Shown in pieces: positions 8,706 through 16,443 of a DNA stretch of 45,292 bases. Each line of letters opens with the position of its first letter. Position 1 is the stretch's first letter. The stretch spans positions 1-45,292 of the forward strand of contig SLQW01000052.1 of NCBI GenBank assembly GCA_007131295.1. Direction: 5' to 3'. The position numbers and the translations under genes were made by a program. This stretch comes from Pseudomonadales bacterium. GTDB lineage: Bacteria > Pseudomonadota > Gammaproteobacteria > Pseudomonadales > Azotimanducaceae. The notes beneath the pieces are model-generated. The model saw only the letters and a program-made list of their open reading frames with translations. It searched no databases and was not told where the DNA came from.

Positions 8706-9911
8706 ATGGATCTGAAATTGCGCGAGGACGACCTCGCCTTCCAGCGGGAAGTCCGCGAATTCCTCGACCGCCACTGGCCCGAGGACGTGCGCGAAGCACG
8801 CCGCAACACCGGCCGCTTCGAGGAGACCAAGGGCGAGTCGCCGGAAGTGCGACGTTTTTTCGATGCCCTCAACGAGCGTGGCTGGGCGGTCCCGAACTGG
8901 CCCTCGGAGTGGGGTGGAACCGACTGGACGCCAACGCAGAAGTACATCTGGGACAAGGAAACCGCGCGTGCCGAGTGCCCGCAGCTGTCCGCGTTCGGAG
9001 CCCGCATGCTGGCACCGGTGCTCTACACCTGGGGCACGGATGAACAGAAAGAGCGCTTCCTCCCGGCGATCCGCGAGCAGAAGATGATCTGGTGCCAGGG
9101 CTATTCCGAGCCGGGCGCGGGATCCGATCTCGCGGCCCTCGGGACGCGGGCAGTACGTGACGGCGACGATTTCGTCGTCAATGGCACCAAAATCTGGACC
9201 ACGGGTGCGCACGTCGCCGACTGGATGTTCTGCCTGGTGCGGACTTCCACGGAAGGCAAGAGGCAGGAAGGCATCAGCTTCCTTCTCATCGACATGACCA
9301 CCCCCGGCATTACGGTCAATCCCATCCACCTGCTCGGCGGCATCCACTCGGTGAACGAGGTGGAACTGAAGGATGTCCGCGTTCCGGTTGCCAACCTTGT
9401 AGGCGAGGAGAACCGGGGCTGGACCTATGCCAAAGGCCTGCTGACTCATGAGCGCACCGGTATCGCCGGCGTTGCCCGGAGTGAGGTCGCTCTGGAGCGG
9501 CTGAAGGCCATCGCTGCGCGCACTGCCGTAGACGGTGGCAGCCTGTGGGATGATGCCGACTTCCGCCGCCGCGTGATCGAACTCGAGATCGACCTCGAGG
9601 CGCTGGCGATGACCGAACTGCGGGTGCTCTCGCAGGTGGAGCAGGGCGGTGCACCCGGGCCGGAGTCGTCCATCCTCAAGATCCGCGGCACGGAGATCAG
9701 CCAGGCGCTGCAGGTGATGCAGATCGAGGTGTTCGGCTATTACGGCATGCCTTATCCCGACCAGACGCTCATCGACAACGAGGGTCCGGTGGGTGAGGCC
9801 TACGCCCATGCGGCCATGCAGGCCATGCTTTACGGTCGTGCCGCGACCATCTTCGGCGGATCCAACGAGATTCAGAAGAACATTATTTCCAAGGCGGTGC
9901 TCGGGCTCTGA
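8706..9911 (+). CDS. Acyl-CoA dehydrogenase, large subunit of a probable heteromeric pair
   Basis: 401-residue FAD acyl-CoA dehydrogenase. N-terminal helical domain (LAFQREVREFLDRHWPED), FAD/substrate motif WCQGYSEPGAGSDLA, then DDFVVNGTKIWTTGAHVADWMFCLVRT and the C-terminal IFGGSNEIQKNIISKAVLG. Pimeloyl-CoA dehydrogenase (PimC/PimD) pairs and the alpha2beta2 steroid side-chain enzymes have this arrangement: one subunit of about 400 residues with the adenine-binding C-terminus, one of about 380. ATG at 8706 follows GGGAGAG. It is followed after 33 bases by its likely partner. Substrate class (dicarboxyl, cyclic or steroid side-chain acyl-CoA) is inferred from pairing only. Confidence 0.9.
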   Translation: MDLKLREDDLAFQREVREFLDRHWPEDVREARRNTGRFEETKGESPEVRRFFDALNERGWAVPNWPSEWGGTDWTPTQKYIWDKETARAECPQLSAFGARMLAPVLYTWGTDEQKERFLPAIREQKMIWCQGYSEPGAGSDLAALGTRAVRDGDDFVVNGTKIWTTGAHVADWMFCLVRTSTEGKRQEGISFLLIDMTTPGITVNPIHLLGGIHSVNEVELKDVRVPVANLVGEENRGWTYAKGLLTHERTGIAGVARSEVALERLKAIAARTAVDGGSLWDDADFRRRVIELEIDLEALAMTELRVLSQVEQGGAPGPESSILKIRGTEISQALQVMQIEVFGYYGMPYPDQTLIDNEGPVGEAYAHAAMQAMLYGRAATIFGGSNEIQKNIISKAVLGL

Positions 9912-9944
9912 CGGCCCGCCCTCCATCCGGCAAGAGGAAGATTC

Positions 9945-11078
9945 ATGGATTTCTCGCTCTCCGATGAGCAGTCCCTGCTCAAGGATTCCGTCGAACGCTT
10001 CGTTCAGAACGACTACGACTTCGACAAACGGCGCAAGGTGATGGCTGAGGAAGATGGCTTCAGCCGCAAGAACTGGCAGCAGTTCGCGGAGCTCGGCTGG
10101 CTGGCCATTCCCTTCGCCGAGGACGACGGCGGATTCGGCGGCGGCCCCATCGAGCTGATGCTGATCATGGAGCAGATCGGCCGCGGTCTCGTGGTGGAGC
10201 CCTACCTGCCTACGGTCGTGCTCGCTGGTGGCGCGCTGCGGCGGGCAGGCTCGGCGGCCCAGAAGGAGCAGTATCTGGCGGGCATCATCGACGGCAGCAA
10301 GCTCGGTGCGTTCGCGTTCGCCGAACCGCAGGGGCGCTTCAATCTGGCCGATCTCACGACGACCGCCAAGAAAGAGGGCGACGGCTATGCCTTGAGCGGC
10401 CACAAGTGTGTGGTCCTGAATGGGCCTTCGGCGGACTTCTTCCTGGTCTCGGCGCGCACGGCCGGTGACCAGCGCGACACCAAGGGCATCAGTCTGTTCC
10501 TGGTCGATGCCGACGCCAAAGGCTTGTCACGGCGCGACTATCCCACCGTGGATGGCCTGCGCGCCTCGGAAGTCATGCTCGATGGCGTCAAGGTAGGCAA
10601 GGATGCCTTGCTCGGTGATGCCGATGCGGCGCTGCCCCTGATCGAAGAGATCATCGACGATGCCACGCTCGCGGTGGGCTGCGAGGCGGTCGGCGGCATG
10701 GAAGTGCTCTACAAGACGACGGTCGATTACTCCAAACAGCGGGTGCAGTTCGGACAGCCCATTGGCAAGTTCCAGGTCTTGCAGCACCGCATGGTCGACA
10801 TGTTCATGGAGTACGAGCAGTCCAAGTCGCTTATGTTCATGGCTGCCATGCGCCTCGACGAGGGCTACAACGAGGCTGCGAAAAAGGCCGTTTCGGGCTT
10901 CAAGGTCCAGGTCGGCAAGTCCGGGCGCTTCGTCGGTCAGCAGGCTGTGCAGCTGCATGGCGGCATGGGCATGACCGAAGAGCTCGCGGTGGGGCACTAC
11001 TTCAAGCGCCTGACCATGATCGACACCTTGTTCGGCAACGTCGACTTCCACTTGAAGCGCTACGGCAGCTTCGACTGA
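9945..11078 (+). CDS. Acyl-CoA dehydrogenase, small subunit of the pair
   Basis: 377-residue acyl-CoA dehydrogenase homologue. It begins MDFSLSDEQSLLKDSVERF and keeps the C-terminal RVQFGQPIGKFQVLQHRMVDM and QLHGGMGMTEELAVGHYFKRL blocks. The FAD-motif region is degenerate (AFAFAEPQGRFNLADLTT instead of the usual T-E-P-x-x-G-S-D), and the C-terminal end (MIDTLFGNVDFHLKRYG) lacks the usual GxSxE/I-type catalytic Glu context. This is what is expected for the non-identical subunit of alpha2beta2 dehydrogenases. RBS AGAGGAAG lies 5-10 bases before the ATG. It is in line with the 8706 gene and probably forms a complex with it. Confidence 0.9.
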   Translation: MDFSLSDEQSLLKDSVERFVQNDYDFDKRRKVMAEEDGFSRKNWQQFAELGWLAIPFAEDDGGFGGGPIELMLIMEQIGRGLVVEPYLPTVVLAGGALRRAGSAAQKEQYLAGIIDGSKLGAFAFAEPQGRFNLADLTTTAKKEGDGYALSGHKCVVLNGPSADFFLVSARTAGDQRDTKGISLFLVDADAKGLSRRDYPTVDGLRASEVMLDGVKVGKDALLGDADAALPLIEEIIDDATLAVGCEAVGGMEVLYKTTVDYSKQRVQFGQPIGKFQVLQHRMVDMFMEYEQSKSLMFMAAMRLDEGYNEAAKKAVSGFKVQVGKSGRFVGQQAVQLHGGMGMTEELAVGHYFKRLTMIDTLFGNVDFHLKRYGSFD

Positions 11079-11112
11079 AGCGCTAAAAGGTGCCGACCAT
11101 GGTGGTGTCGCG

Positions 11113-11982
11113 GTGAGCAGCATTCCGGACTGGTTCTGGGCCGCGGTGGAAGCGCCGCGGGGCGAGGGCCAGGTGGAGGTGGACGAGTGCGACGTCCACT
11201 TCGTCACCTGGGGGGAGCCCGGCCAGGCGGGCCTGCTCCTGGTGCACGGCATGAACGCGCACGCACACTGGTGGGACTTCATCGCACCTCGATTGGCGGA
11301 CCGCTACCGCATTGCCGCTATCGACCTCACCGGTATGGGCGACTCCGACTATCGCTACGAATACTCCGCGGATATCTGGGCGGACGAACTCGCGGCGGTG
11401 GCGGACGCCGCCGGCCTCGGTGGCGATGCGATCATCGTCGGCCACAGCTTCGGTGGTCGCATCGGTCTGCACGCCGCCGTCCGGCACTCCGGGCGTTTCG
11501 GGGGCCTGATCATGGCCGACGCAGGTATTCGCGATCCCGAAGATGACAGCGGCGAGCGGCCGCCCATGGGCGGGCGACCAGTGCTGTACCCAGACGTGGA
11601 GACCGCGCGCAATCGCTTCCGGCTGCAGCCGCCGCAGGACTGCGCCAACGCCTTTCTGCTCGAGTACATCGCCCGGCAGTCGGTGATGGCCATCGACGAC
11701 GGCTACGCATTCAAGTTCGACACCGATCTGCCCGCCAGCATGAGTGGCGTTTCCAGAGATGACGCCGAGGCCGACTTCCGTGCGCTCGCCTTGCCCTTCG
11801 GGCTGATATACGGCGCCGACAGTAAGCTGTTCTCAGGGCGCACCCTCGACTACATGCGCAGCCTGCGCGGTGAGGACTTTCCTGCTGTGGCCCTTCCGGG
11901 CGCGCAGCATCACCTCTTCCTCGACCAGCCCCTCGAGTTCGTTGCCGAACTCGACGCCCTGCTCCAAACGCTGCGTCGCTGA
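11113..11982 (+). CDS. Alpha/beta-fold hydrolase
   Basis: 289-residue alpha/beta hydrolase. Oxyanion segment LLLVHGMNAHAHWW (about 42-54), nucleophile elbow GHSFGG with Ser112, acid candidate in LIYGADSKLF, and catalytic His in GAQHHLFLDQP. No signal peptide, so cytosolic. Start GTG at 11113, 34 bases after the dehydrogenase stop; the upstream ATG at 11099 opens only a five-codon frame. Position in the operon suggests an acyl-CoA thioesterase or ester/lactone hydrolase for the same substrate, but nothing in the sequence fixes this. Confidence 0.85.
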   Translation: MSSIPDWFWAAVEAPRGEGQVEVDECDVHFVTWGEPGQAGLLLVHGMNAHAHWWDFIAPRLADRYRIAAIDLTGMGDSDYRYEYSADIWADELAAVADAAGLGGDAIIVGHSFGGRIGLHAAVRHSGRFGGLIMADAGIRDPEDDSGERPPMGGRPVLYPDVETARNRFRLQPPQDCANAFLLEYIARQSVMAIDDGYAFKFDTDLPASMSGVSRDDAEADFRALALPFGLIYGADSKLFSGRTLDYMRSLRGEDFPAVALPGAQHHLFLDQPLEFVAELDALLQTLRR

Positions 11983-12050
11983 TACCCGATCTTGCCGTCG
12001 GTATGTGGCCGTGGTGAAGATAGCGGCAGCGGTCAGGAGGGAGGTCGGTC

Positions 12051-12234
12051 ATGGGCAGGGGCAGGCTAGGGCGATGACGCCACGATCTGGGACGAAGACG
12101 AGGCCAAAGAAGACGACCTCGACGATCTGGTGGACCCCGACGATGCGGATTGGAGCGATGATGACGGGGATTGGGATCTGGAACGACGCCGGCGCGAGAC
12201 CGGCGACGACAACGACAACGACAACTGGGGCTGA
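12051..12234 (+). other. Possible frameshifted small acidic protein (8-codon ORF plus +1 acidic frame)
   Basis: A very strong Shine-Dalgarno (AGGAGGGAGG, 12035-12044) lies 6 bases before ATG 12051, but that frame reads only MGRGRLGR and stops at TGA 12075. The +1 frame is open from 12070 to the stop at 12232-12234 and encodes about 54 residues, extremely rich in Asp, Asn and Trp (segments DATIWDEDEAKEDDLDDL and DWSDDDGDWD). It has no ATG and is blocked upstream by TAG 12067. Removing one G from the GGG at 12069-12071, or a +1 slip there, joins the two. Either a real gene with an assembly or natural frameshift, a programmed shift, or chance repeats of GAC/GAT. The downstream nitroreductase has its own RBS. 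Confidence 0.35.
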
Positions 12235-12249
12235 ACAGGGAGGCAGAGT

Positions 12250-12909
12250 ATGTCTTTGGGACTAAGTGCGGACGAGGTGCTCCGCACCACTCGGGCTGTG
12301 CGCAAGCGTCTGGATCTGGACCGGGACGTGGAACAGTCGGTGCTCGATGAGTGCCTGGAGCTCGCGCTGCAGGCGCCTTCCGGCTCCAACAGCCAGCGCT
12401 GGCATTTCGTGTTCGTGAAGGATGCGGACAAGCGCGCGAAAATCGCCTCCTGGTACAAGGCGTCCTTCGACGCTTACGCCAAGGGCCCGCAGTCGGCCCG
12501 CAATCAGCATATCGAAGACCCGGAGATGGCAGCGACCCAGGCGCGGGTGCTGAATTCCGCCGATTATCTGGCCGAGAACCTGCACCGGGTGCCGGTATTC
12601 CTCATTCCCTGCATCGAGGGCCGGCTGGAGACCATGGCTGCCGGCAATCAGGCCATGCTGGCCGGTGCCTATGGTTCCATCCTGCCTGCGGTCTGGAGCT
12701 TCATGCTCGCCGCTCGCGAGCGTGGCCTCGGGACCTGCTGGACCACGCTGCATCTGCCGCACGAGAAGGACACCGCGGAGCTCCTCGACATACCCTACGA
12801 CGAGGTGACCCAGGTCGCCCTGATCCCGGTGGCCTACACCCTGGGTACCGATTTCAAGCCGGCCCCGCGCAAGTCCATGGACGGGGTTCGCCACGTCGAT
12901 TCCTGGTGA
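12250..12909 (+). CDS. Nitroreductase-family FMN oxidoreductase
   Basis: 219-residue nitroreductase-fold protein. FMN-binding N-terminus TTRAVRKRLDLDRDVE with the conserved R-S/A-V-R pattern, then LQAPSGSNSQRWHFVFV (the P-S-x-x-N-x-Q-x-W FMN/phosphate segment, about 42-57) and the C-terminal ARERGLGTCWTTLHL...EVTQVALIPVAYTLG. The family reduces nitro groups, quinones or enoyl-type substrates with NAD(P)H. RBS GGGAGGC is 7 bases before the ATG. It follows the acyl-CoA dehydrogenase/hydrolase genes; the next gene is preceded by its own predicted promoter, so this probably ends the operon. Confidence 0.88.
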   Translation: MSLGLSADEVLRTTRAVRKRLDLDRDVEQSVLDECLELALQAPSGSNSQRWHFVFVKDADKRAKIASWYKASFDAYAKGPQSARNQHIEDPEMAATQARVLNSADYLAENLHRVPVFLIPCIEGRLETMAAGNQAMLAGAYGSILPAVWSFMLAARERGLGTCWTTLHLPHEKDTAELLDIPYDEVTQVALIPVAYTLGTDFKPAPRKSMDGVRHVDSW

Positions 12910-12939
12910 CGGGAAGCGACACCACCCGAAAACTATGAC

Positions 12940-12967
12940 GTGACAACCTGGCATTTGCGGTGATAAT
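12940..12967 (+). promoter_or_regulatory. Predicted sigma70 promoter of the DevBCA-like/patatin operon
   Basis: GTGACA (12940-12945), 16-base spacer, GATAAT (12962-12967). It lies just after the nitroreductase stop and about 40 bases before the GTG of the membrane-fusion gene. A 7-base inverted repeat overlaps the spacer and the -10. Predicted from sequence only. Confidence 0.45.
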
Positions 12968-12972
12968 GCCAG
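12948..12972. repeat. Inverted repeat (7-base arms) overlapping the exporter operon promoter
   Basis: CTGGCAT (12948-12954) and ATGCCAG (12966-12972), perfect arms, 11-base spacer. It spans the spacer and -10 of the predicted promoter, the expected place for a repressor operator. No T-run follows, so it is not an intrinsic terminator. Confidence 0.4.
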
Positions 12973-13005
12973 CTTGCGAAAAGCGTCGAGCCTGGGGGTG
13001 GGGCA

Positions 13006-13941
13006 GTGGCGGTGCGTCGCGTTTTAGGTCGGCTTCTGGCCGCTCCTCTGTCGTTGTGTGTGATCGTCGCTTCCGTGCAGGCATGGGCCGAGACCTCGGC
13101 CGTGTCCGCGCTCGGTCGGCTCGAACCTCTGCACGGTGTCATTCGGGTGACGGCGCCGGTGAGCCCCGAAGCCACCACGGGGATGGTGCTCGCCGACCTG
13201 TTGGTCGAGCCGGGCGACGACGTCACTCCGGGGCAGCTCATCGCGGTCACCGAAACGGCCCCTCTCCTGCGCGCCGTCCTCGTCGAAACCCAAGCTGACC
13301 TCGAGCGCTCCCAGCGCCGGTCGCGAGCCGTCGCGGCCATCGCCGATGCCGAATGCGTCCGCGCAGGTAACGCCCGTCGCGAGGCCGACAGGCGCGGTCG
13401 CTTGTTGCAGCAGGACCTCTCTTCGGTCGAGGAAACCGAACGCGCCCTGAACGAGGCGGACTTCCGGGAGGCGAGCTGCCGCGCGGCACGCCTCGATGCG
13501 GAAGCTGTGGCAGCCGAAGTCGACGTAGCCCGCGCCCGGATAGGACGTGCGGAGGCTGCTCTCGAACGGGCCTACGTGCGCGCACCAGTCGCGGCCCGGG
13601 TACTGCACGTGAATGCCCGGCCGGGCGAATTGATCGGCTGGGACGGCATCGTCGATCTCGGACAGATCCAGCAGATGTATGCCATTGCCGAGGTCTACGA
13701 AACCGACATCGGCCGCGTTGCAGTGGGCCAGCCGGCCCGGGTATTCAGTCGGGTCCTACCGCAGCCGATGAATGGCGTGGTCGAACACGTGCGCCAGCAG
13801 GTGCGCAAGCTCGATCAGCTCGGAACCGATCCTGCCGCGCGCAAGGATGCACGGATCGTGGAGGTCGAGATCTTGCTCGAAGATGCGACTGCCGTCGCAG
13901 GCCTGAGCCATCTCCAAGTCGAAATCGTGATCGGGCGCTGA
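13006..13941 (+). CDS. DevB/HlyD-family membrane-fusion (periplasmic adaptor) protein
   Basis: 311-residue adaptor subunit. N-terminal signal/anchor segment (LLAAPLSLCVIVASVQAWA), then the first lipoyl half with the DevB-like ALGRLEP motif, a long coiled-coil hairpin (about 85-185, rich in Ala/Arg/Glu), the second lipoyl half (YVRAPVAARVLHVNARPGELIG) and a beta-barrel region ending ARIVEVEILLED. DevB-type adaptors couple a DevC/DevA ABC transporter to an outer-membrane TolC; the best-known case exports heterocyst glycolipids. No TolC gene is in this window. Start is GTG at 13006 behind a G-rich site (GGGGGTGGGG). First gene of the four-gene operon, 16 bases before the permease. Confidence 0.88.
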   Translation: MAVRRVLGRLLAAPLSLCVIVASVQAWAETSAVSALGRLEPLHGVIRVTAPVSPEATTGMVLADLLVEPGDDVTPGQLIAVTETAPLLRAVLVETQADLERSQRRSRAVAAIADAECVRAGNARREADRRGRLLQQDLSSVEETERALNEADFREASCRAARLDAEAVAAEVDVARARIGRAEAALERAYVRAPVAARVLHVNARPGELIGWDGIVDLGQIQQMYAIAEVYETDIGRVAVGQPARVFSRVLPQPMNGVVEHVRQQVRKLDQLGTDPAARKDARIVEVEILLEDATAVAGLSHLQVEIVIGR

Positions 13942-13957
13942 AGCCGGGGGCAGGGGA

Positions 13958-15109
13958 ATGCTCAGAGCGCCACTCGGTTGGCAGCAGCTTCGGCACAAGC
14001 CCCTTCGGCTTCTCGTTGCCGTTATGGGCATCGGGTTCGCCGTGCTGCTGATCATGATGCAGCTCGGGTTCCGCTCAGCGCTGTTCGAAAGCGCCGTCAG
14101 GTTCCAGGAGCGATACCAGTACGACATTGCCCTTTTCAGCCCCGACTCTGTGTTCATCGTGCGGCCGGAGACGTTCTCTATCCGCAGGCTGTACCAGACC
14201 CTTGCGGACCCCGACGTGGTCAGCGTGGCGCCGGTCTACATCTTTCCTGCCGTCTGGAAGAATCCCTGGGACAACAGCCGGCGCAGCCTCAACCTGGTGG
14301 GGTTCGATCCCGAGGAGGACATACTGGCTGCGCCGGGATTCTCCGAAGGTCGCCGGCTCCTGAGGCGTCAGGACACGCTGCTGTTCGATGCCCGGTCGCG
14401 ACCCGAATTCGGGCCGGTGGCCACCGAATTCGATCCCGCGCTACCACTGGTCACCGAGGTGAACGACCGCGCGGTGTCCGTGGTCGGCCTGATCGACATG
14501 GGTACCTCATTCGGCATCGATGGCACGGTGATGACCAGCATCGACAACTGGTTGCGGCTGTTCCCGGACAAACCCCGGGAGCAGATTCATCTCGGATTGC
14601 TGCGAATCGACCCAGGAGCGGATCCCGTCATGGTACGGGACCGGCTTGCTGACTACCTGCCTGAGGATGTCCTGGTGCTCACGAAGCAGGATTTCGTGCG
14701 TCGGGAGCAGGCGTATTGGAACTCGGCGACTCCGATCGGCTACGTGTTCGCGTTCGGAGCGATCATGGGGTTCGTCGTCGGAGCGATCATCGTCTACCAG
14801 ATCCTGTTTGCGGATGTCTCCGAGCATCTGGATGAATACGCCACTCTGCGGGCACTGGGTTATCCACCCGTCTTCGTCGGTGGCATCGTCCTGCAACAGG
14901 CCGCCGTGCTCGCGGTGCTCGGCTATCTGCCCGGCCTGGTCATCGTTCATTTCCTCTACCAGCTCGCCGCCAATGCCACCTTTCTGCCGCTGTACGTGAC
15001 CTTGGAGCGGGCGCTCGGCGTGTTTCTCATGACGCTCGCCATGTGCGGTTTTTCGGCGCTGCTCGCCGTACGCAAGGTTTGGAAGGTCGATCCGGCGGAG
15101 GTCTTCTAG
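13958..15109 (+). CDS. DevC-like ABC exporter permease (FtsX/MacB topology)
   Basis: 383-residue permease. TM1 at about 17-37 (LRLLVAVMGIGFAVLLIMMQLGF), a large periplasmic domain of about 220 residues, then three TM segments near the C-terminus (FAFGAIMGFVVGAIIVYQILF, GGIVLQQAAVLAVLGYLPGL, FLMTLAMCGFSALLAV). The opening GWQQLRHKPLRLLVAVMGI and the motif SEHLDEYATLRALGYP are typical DevC. These are mechanotransmission-type exporters that do not move substrate through the TM domain but drive lipids or glycolipids from the periplasm through TolC. Its TAG stop overlaps the GTG of the ATPase by one base, so subunits are made together. Confidence 0.9.
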   Translation: MLRAPLGWQQLRHKPLRLLVAVMGIGFAVLLIMMQLGFRSALFESAVRFQERYQYDIALFSPDSVFIVRPETFSIRRLYQTLADPDVVSVAPVYIFPAVWKNPWDNSRRSLNLVGFDPEEDILAAPGFSEGRRLLRRQDTLLFDARSRPEFGPVATEFDPALPLVTEVNDRAVSVVGLIDMGTSFGIDGTVMTSIDNWLRLFPDKPREQIHLGLLRIDPGADPVMVRDRLADYLPEDVLVLTKQDFVRREQAYWNSATPIGYVFAFGAIMGFVVGAIIVYQILFADVSEHLDEYATLRALGYPPVFVGGIVLQQAAVLAVLGYLPGLVIVHFLYQLAANATFLPLYVTLERALGVFLMTLAMCGFSALLAVRKVWKVDPAEVF

Positions 15110-16443
15110 TGCTCGACGACGCGCCCGTCCGGGTGGCCGGACTGAATCACTATTACGGTCGCGGCGCGCTGCGCAAACAGATCCTGTTCGGCATCGATAC
15201 CGAAATCCGCCGCGGCGAGATCGTCATCGCTACGGGCCCATCGGGATCCGGCAAGACGACCCTGCTGACCCTGATTGGCGCGTTGCGCTCGGCACAAGAG
15301 GGCAGCGTCCGGGTGCTCGGACAGGAGCTCAATGGTGCATCATCGCGGGTCCTCGAATCGGTGCGCCGGAACATCGGCTTCATCTTTCAGCAGCACAATC
15401 TGATCGCTTCTTTAAGTGCACTCGAGAACGTGGAGCTCGGGCTTCGCGTCACCCGGCGGTATCGCGGAGCTGCACTACGCCAGACGGCCCGTTCCATGCT
15501 CGAGGCCGTAGGTCTGGGCGAACGCATGGGTTACCGGGCGGAATCCCTGTCCGGTGGCCAGCGGCAGCGAGTCGCCATTGCCAGGGCGCTCGCAGCCGAA
15601 CCGGAGATGGTGCTCGCGGACGAGCCGACCGCCTCGCTCGACAGCGCATCGGGCAGAGAGGTGGTCGACCGCATGCAGCAGCTTGCGCGCGACCGGGGTA
15701 CGACCATCCTCATGGTGACGCACGACAATCGCGTTCTGGACGTGGCGGATCGCATCATTCACCTCGAGGACGGGCACCTTTCCGGATTCACTGACTCGGT
15801 GCTCGCCAACAATCGCCACATGATGGGGCTGCTTGCGGACAGCCATCGCAAGGAGGACCTGCCGGCGCTGGTTGACGGGCTCGATGAAGAGAGTTTCCGC
15901 GATCTCCTGCAGCAGCTCGATCAGGAGTCCCGGCGTGTTCTCGAGGCGACGACGCTTGCCAACGATCTGGTCTTCCGGAGTCTCCTCGAACAGGGACTGT
16001 TCGCGGCCACACGCAAGCTCGCGCAGCTGTTCGATGCGGAACGCGCTTCCCTGTTCCTGGTGGAGCCCACGCGCCACACCATTCTGCTGCGCGTGAGCGA
16101 GAACCTTCCGGAGACGCCGATCAGGATTCCTATCGGCACCGGCATTGCCGGTGCCGTCGCGGCCACTGGTCAGCCCGTGCGCGTGGACGACGCCTATGCA
16201 GACCCCCGCTTCAATCCGGAAGTAGATCGTCTGCTCGACTATCGCACCCGCTCGCTCTTGTGCCTGCCGATCCGCAGTCGCAGCGGTGAAGTTTTCGCGG
16301 TTGCCCAGCTTCTGAACCGTCGCGGCGGTCGCCCTTTTGCGGCCGCAGACGAGCACCGCCTCGGCGAGTTCATCGACTCTCTGGGCGTAGTGCTCGAGAG
16401 CCTGCACGATCCTCTGCGCGAAGCCGAGGACGTGCTGACGTGA
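15109..16443 (+). CDS. DevA-like ABC ATPase fused to a C-terminal cyclic-nucleotide-type GAF domain
   Basis: 444 residues, about 200 longer than an ordinary DevA. ABC domain (1-225): Walker A GPSGSGKT (43-50), Q-loop FIFQQ (91-95), signature LSGGQRQ (147-153), Walker B with D171-E172, D-loop SLDS, H-loop His205. A helical linker (226-285) leads to a GAF domain (about 286-435) with AERASLFLVE, the segment DDAYADPRFNPEVDRLLDYRTRSLLCLPI, and N403-R404...F410-AAA-D414-E415. That last pattern fits the N[K/R]-Xn-F-X3-DE (NKFDE) motif of cyclic-nucleotide GAFs in phosphodiesterases and cyanobacterial adenylyl cyclases. GTG start at 15109 overlaps the permease stop; GTGA overlap with the patatin gene. 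I infer that cAMP or cGMP gates the exporter; the ligand is unproven. Confidence 0.92.
   Translation: MLDDAPVRVAGLNHYYGRGALRKQILFGIDTEIRRGEIVIATGPSGSGKTTLLTLIGALRSAQEGSVRVLGQELNGASSRVLESVRRNIGFIFQQHNLIASLSALENVELGLRVTRRYRGAALRQTARSMLEAVGLGERMGYRAESLSGGQRQRVAIARALAAEPEMVLADEPTASLDSASGREVVDRMQQLARDRGTTILMVTHDNRVLDVADRIIHLEDGHLSGFTDSVLANNRHMMGLLADSHRKEDLPALVDGLDEESFRDLLQQLDQESRRVLEATTLANDLVFRSLLEQGLFAATRKLAQLFDAERASLFLVEPTRHTILLRVSENLPETPIRIPIGTGIAGAVAATGQPVRVDDAYADPRFNPEVDRLLDYRTRSLLCLPIRSRSGEVFAVAQLLNRRGGRPFAAADEHRLGEFIDSLGVVLESLHDPLREAEDVLT

Noticed and set aside
8517-10403. 628-codon open frame on the minus strand
   Set aside because: Antisense to the acyl-CoA dehydrogenase pair and without recognisable motifs.
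12949-12965. Sigma54 promoter (TGGCAT...)
   Set aside because: The -24-like GG has no GC at the required 10-base spacing, so the -12 element is missing.
12948-12972. Inverted repeat as an intrinsic terminator of the nitroreductase gene
   Set aside because: Seven-base stem with an 11-base loop and no following T-run.
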